Part shown: positions 5,186-7,422 of the stretch, piece by piece | Layout: every line of letters starts with the position of its first letter | How positions within the stretch are numbered: the stretch's first letter is position 1 | Made by a program: the position numbers and the translations under genes | The notes under the pieces: model-generated | Database searches by the model: none | What the model saw: the letters and a program-made list of their open reading frames with translations, nothing else | Told to the model about the DNA's origin: nothing | Origin: an uncultured bacterium | GTDB lineage: Bacteria; Bacillota; Clostridia; Oscillospirales; Ruminococcaceae | Assembly: GCA_905214265.1 (NCBI GenBank) | Contig: CAJMLQ010000139.1 | Coordinates: forward strand, 1-7,422 | Direction of reading: 5' to 3' | Length of the DNA: 7,422 bases

Positions 5186-6055
5186 TTATGCAAAGTTAGG
5201 AACCGGCCACACGATTGCCTCCGTGGAGGCTACCACCTTGGCGCTGAGATGAACACCTGCGTCCAGGGCCTTTTCAATGGATACACCCCGTAGCCAGTTC
5301 ACGGCAAAGGCGGCGGAAAAGCTGTCCCCTGCACCAACCGTGGACACAACGACGGCCTTCTCTGCTGAACGGTAGCACACTCTTTTAGTCCGCGTATCGT
5401 AGGCCATGGCGCCGTCCCGGTCTAGGGTGATGACAATCACCTTGATGCCCGGATATGCTGCGGCCAGCCTCTCCGCAGCTGTCTCGGGATCCCACGGCGC
5501 GGCCCCCAGGCCCAGCCGCGCCGCCTCGGCCAGTTCCTCCCGGCTGATCTTCAGGATGGTGGCGTGGGAAAGGCAGAGTCGGACACTCTCCTCTGTGTAA
5601 AGGGGCGGACGCAGGTTTAGGTCACAGAAAATCTCCCGGCAATTGCCCGCTTCCAGAATTTTCCGAATCCCGGCGACGTTGCCCGGACTGCGCTGGGCCA
5701 GGGTACCGAAATAGAACAGGTCAAAGAGCTTTTCCGTGACGTTATGGCCCACGGTGACGTAGTCGTAGGCGGTGTTCTCCGTCAGGGCGTAAGAGGGCAT
5801 CCCGCTTTCATTCAGCGTCACCCAGCAGCTGCCAGTGGGGTGGCTGTTGGGCAGAATGTAGTCGGCTCGGATTCCATAATCCGCGGCGCACTTCAGGGCA
5901 CTATCCCCCAGGGCGTCTTGGCCGACGCCGGAAATCAAGTAAGTCTCCGTCCCGGCGGCCGCCGTGTACGCCGCGAAGTTGAACGGCGCGCCACCGATGG
6001 ATCTCTTGTCCGGATACAGATCCCAGATAATCTCACCAAACACTAGAAATTTCAT
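5186..6055 (-). CDS. PfkB-family fructokinase (scrK-like), C-terminus possibly altered
   Basis: This cytosolic sugar kinase probably phosphorylates fructose with ATP to fructose 6-phosphate. The ATG at 6055 follows GGGAGGA with 5 bases of spacing; longer open-frame starts would overlap the GH32 gene. Of 289 residues, GEIIWD (7-12) and GGAPFNF (21-27) form the sugar-binding N-terminus, DLNLRP (145-150) is the typical fructokinase D-x-N-x-R motif, KISREE (169-174) follows, and GAGD (241-244) holds the catalytic Asp244. The preceding residue pair is Ser-Thr (238-239), where many relatives have Asp-Thr. It starts one base after the GH32 beta-fructosidase stop codon, so the two are translationally coupled and work in sequence. 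Family-like sequence ends at about residue 281 (VASTEAI); the last eight residues VWPVPNFA and the TAA appear to derive at least partly from the adjoining insertion sequence, so a short C-terminal tail may be lost. The core is intact and activity is likely. Confidence 0.93.
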   Translation of the reverse strand: MKFLVFGEIIWDLYPDKRSIGGAPFNFAAYTAAAGTETYLISGVGQDALGDSALKCAADYGIRADYILPNSHPTGSCWVTLNESGMPSYALTENTAYDYVTVGHNVTEKLFDLFYFGTLAQRSPGNVAGIRKILEAGNCREIFCDLNLRPPLYTEESVRLCLSHATILKISREELAEAARLGLGAAPWDPETAAERLAAAYPGIKVIVITLDRDGAMAYDTRTKRVCYRSAEKAVVVSTVGAGDSFSAAFAVNWLRGVSIEKALDAGVHLSAKVVASTEAIVWPVPNFA

Positions 6056-6056
6056 T

Positions 6057-7422
6057 TTATTCCTCCCAGATTCCAGTGAGTCGGCTGACCTCCAGCCGGG
6101 TGATGGCTGCCGTTCTCTCCCCACTGACCGTCAGGTACGGCAGGTTGTAATCGCAGAAGAACGGCTCCGTATAGCTTGCGCAGCCGTCGTCGGACAGAAG
6201 CTGCACGCTGTAACGGTCAATGATGAGATCCAGCGTAATGGGGCCATGTTCCACGTTCAGCGGTCCTCGGCTGCCGCCGATCTCCAGCTCGTTTTTATCT
6301 CCGTGAACCGTGACCGTTCGGCCGAAAACCGTAAGCGTGAAGTTCTGCCCCGGATTCAGTTCCGCCCAAAGCCTCAACCGGACTGCTCCCGGCTCCAGGG
6401 CAAACAGCAGCCGGGTATCGCCGGGGATAACATTTTCGAAGGTTCTGGTTTCAGCGGAAAGGCTGTCCAGGCCGGACCAGAATTCCGAGCAGAGACGGTA
6501 GAAGCTCCCCTTTTTCTTCAGAAACATCCGAACCGGCAGGCTCATCTGCTGCGTAACCCGGGAGGAGGGGATGCCGACACGGTTCCATGACATCCGAACA
6601 ATCTCGCCTCCAGGCAGGCCGGAAAAGGTCTGGGAGGCGTAGTCGCAGGTGCCGAAAAGGTACTGGGCCGCCTCGGAATCGGGGATGAACTTCCCATCGG
6701 AAAACTCACCAATGTAATAGCGGCCATGGGCCCCGGAGAAGACCCACTTTTTTCCGCCGTTCCCATCGGGGAGGCAGTAAATATCCGGACACTCGTTGTC
6801 ACAGGGAAGGCGGATCTTCTGAATCTTCTTCCAGTCCACCAGATTTTTCGACGAAAGCAGGGCGTAGTACTCCTCGTTCAGATACAGCGCCATGATATAG
6901 CAGCCCAGCTCTTCGCAGAACACCACCTTGGGGTCACGGTTTCCTTGTACAATGCAAGGAACCACCGGAGCATCGCGGTATTGTCGGAAGGTCTTGCAGC
7001 CATCGTCCGAAACAACCAGGCGCTGTTCAAAGCCGTTCCCCGTTGCTGTGTAAAAAATCGCCATGGGTTCCTGGCCGTCTGCGTTCAGGCCTAGGAGATT
7101 CCGATGGTCCACCACAGCGCTGCCCGAAAAGCAGGCACCGTATTGATCCGGAAAGAGCGCAGCGTCTTTTTCTTCCCAGTGGACCAGATCCCGGCTCACG
7201 GCATGGCCCCAGTGCATATTCCCCCAGCCAGCACCGCAGGAGTTATACTGGTAAAACATGTGGTACACCCCGTCCAGGTAACACAGCCCATTGGGATCGT
7301 TATGCCAGCCGTTTTTCGGCGTGAAGTGGACAAAGGGCCGCCACGGCTCGCGGTACAGACCGTCATAAGGCAATTCATCCGTCTGCTGGACGGCAAGAGA
7401 CATGGACGGCTCCACCGTCAGT
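6057..7422 (-). CDS. GH32 beta-fructosidase, levanase/SacC type (5' end beyond the window)
   Basis: This enzyme hydrolyses terminal beta-fructosyl bonds in sucrose, fructo-oligosaccharides or levan/inulin. Numbering from ATG 7403, the catalytic nucleophile lies in NDPNG (Asp36), RDP (156-158) stabilises the transition state, and the acid/base is Glu203 in ECPD. FSGSAV and the run HWGHAVSRDLVHWEE are typical of the levanase/exo-fructosidase branch rather than of sucrose-6-phosphate hydrolases. A C-terminal beta-sandwich follows the five-bladed propeller. No signal peptide is visible in what is present. The frame stays open to the window edge. ATG 7403 has an acceptable GGTGGAG (7416-7410) and would give 448 residues. 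However, the text before the propeller (QQTDELPYDGLYREPWRPF) resembles the linker that follows an extra N-terminal beta domain in some levanases, so the gene probably continues rightward. It is the first of a two-gene unit with the fructokinase. Confidence 0.93.
   Translation of the reverse strand, partial: LTVEPSMSLAVQQTDELPYDGLYREPWRPFVHFTPKNGWHNDPNGLCYLDGVYHMFYQYNSCGAGWGNMHWGHAVSRDLVHWEEKDAALFPDQYGACFSGSAVVDHRNLLGLNADGQEPMAIFYTATGNGFEQRLVVSDDGCKTFRQYRDAPVVPCIVQGNRDPKVVFCEELGCYIMALYLNEEYYALLSSKNLVDWKKIQKIRLPCDNECPDIYCLPDGNGGKKWVFSGAHGRYYIGEFSDGKFIPDSEAAQYLFGTCDYASQTFSGLPGGEIVRMSWNRVGIPSSRVTQQMSLPVRMFLKKKGSFYRLCSEFWSGLDSLSAETRTFENVIPGDTRLLFALEPGAVRLRLWAELNPGQNFTLTVFGRTVTVHGDKNELEIGGSRGPLNVEHGPITLDLIIDRYSVQLLSDDGCASYTEPFFCDYNLPYLTVSGERTAAITRLEVSRLTGIWEE

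Larger units (their letters stand above)
4665..5202 (+). mobile_element. Internally deleted insertion sequence remnant (IS5-type)
   Basis: This roughly 540-base stretch holds a transposase promoter and leader, the N-terminal part of a transposase and about 100 bases of unmatched sequence that may be the element's far end. TTCCTA at 4665-4670 recurs inverted as TAGGAA at 5197-5202, and flanking GCCA occurs at 4657-4660 and 5206-5209. These could be the tips of the terminal repeats and a target duplication, but both matches are short and could be chance, so the limits are approximate. A complete element would be well over 1 kb, so an internal deletion of the catalytic part is inferred. Confidence 0.55.

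Noticed and set aside
5186..5216. The 4587-4667 frame as the displaced end of the fructokinase gene
   Set aside because: Excising the IS at the candidate GCCA duplication gives a reading frame unlike any fructokinase tail, and the remnant lies in a different frame.
5964..6590. Plus-strand open frame of 208 codons
   Set aside because: Antisense to the fructokinase start and the GH32 C-terminal domain; no domain or ribosome-binding site.

Overview
The window looks like chromosomal DNA of a GC-rich gut-type Firmicute, most likely Clostridia/Oscillospirales. The evidence is purine-rich Shine-Dalgarno sites, sigma-A type promoters with 17-bp spacers, tRNA genes that encode CCA, a type III pantothenate kinase beside an ECF-transporter fragment, and a Firmicute-type Mn2+ riboswitch. 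This placement is an inference; no taxonomic marker gene is present.

Left part (1-1121, + strand): the 3' end of an apparently truncated ECF-transporter S-component gene, a hairpin plus T-run terminator, and an intact coaX (type III pantothenate kinase). The terminator abuts the coaX Shine-Dalgarno site, leaving no room for a promoter between them. Transporter and kinase together suggest pantothenate uptake followed by its first phosphorylation toward coenzyme A.

Centre (1160-4028, + strand): a consensus promoter, a yybP-ykoY (Mn2+-sensing) riboswitch aptamer, a 14-bp perfect terminator hairpin that overlaps the aptamer's closing helix, and an intact 877-residue P-type cation ATPase of the Ca2+/Mn2+ (SERCA-like) class. 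The arrangement fits a metal-induced exporter that protects against excess Mn2+ (and possibly Ca2+).

Next (4069-4483, + strand): a promoter and three tRNA genes, Ala(CGC), Val(GAC) and Val(CAC). A terminator-like hairpin lies between the two Val genes and a terminator follows the last.

Region 4484-5202 is a scar: a possible minus-strand C-terminal gene remnant with its own terminator, then an internally deleted insertion sequence carrying the N-terminal part of an IS5-type transposase with a nonsense codon.

Right part (5186-7422, - strand): a fructan/sucrose utilisation pair, a levanase-type GH32 beta-fructosidase (its 5' end probably lies beyond the window) followed after one base by a PfkB-type fructokinase. 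The GH32 enzyme frees fructose and the kinase phosphorylates it. The last few codons of the kinase appear to come from the insertion sequence. I see no clearly novel biological system here. The points of most interest are the riboswitch-ATPase unit, the coaX leader terminator, and the IS scar at the end of the fructokinase gene.
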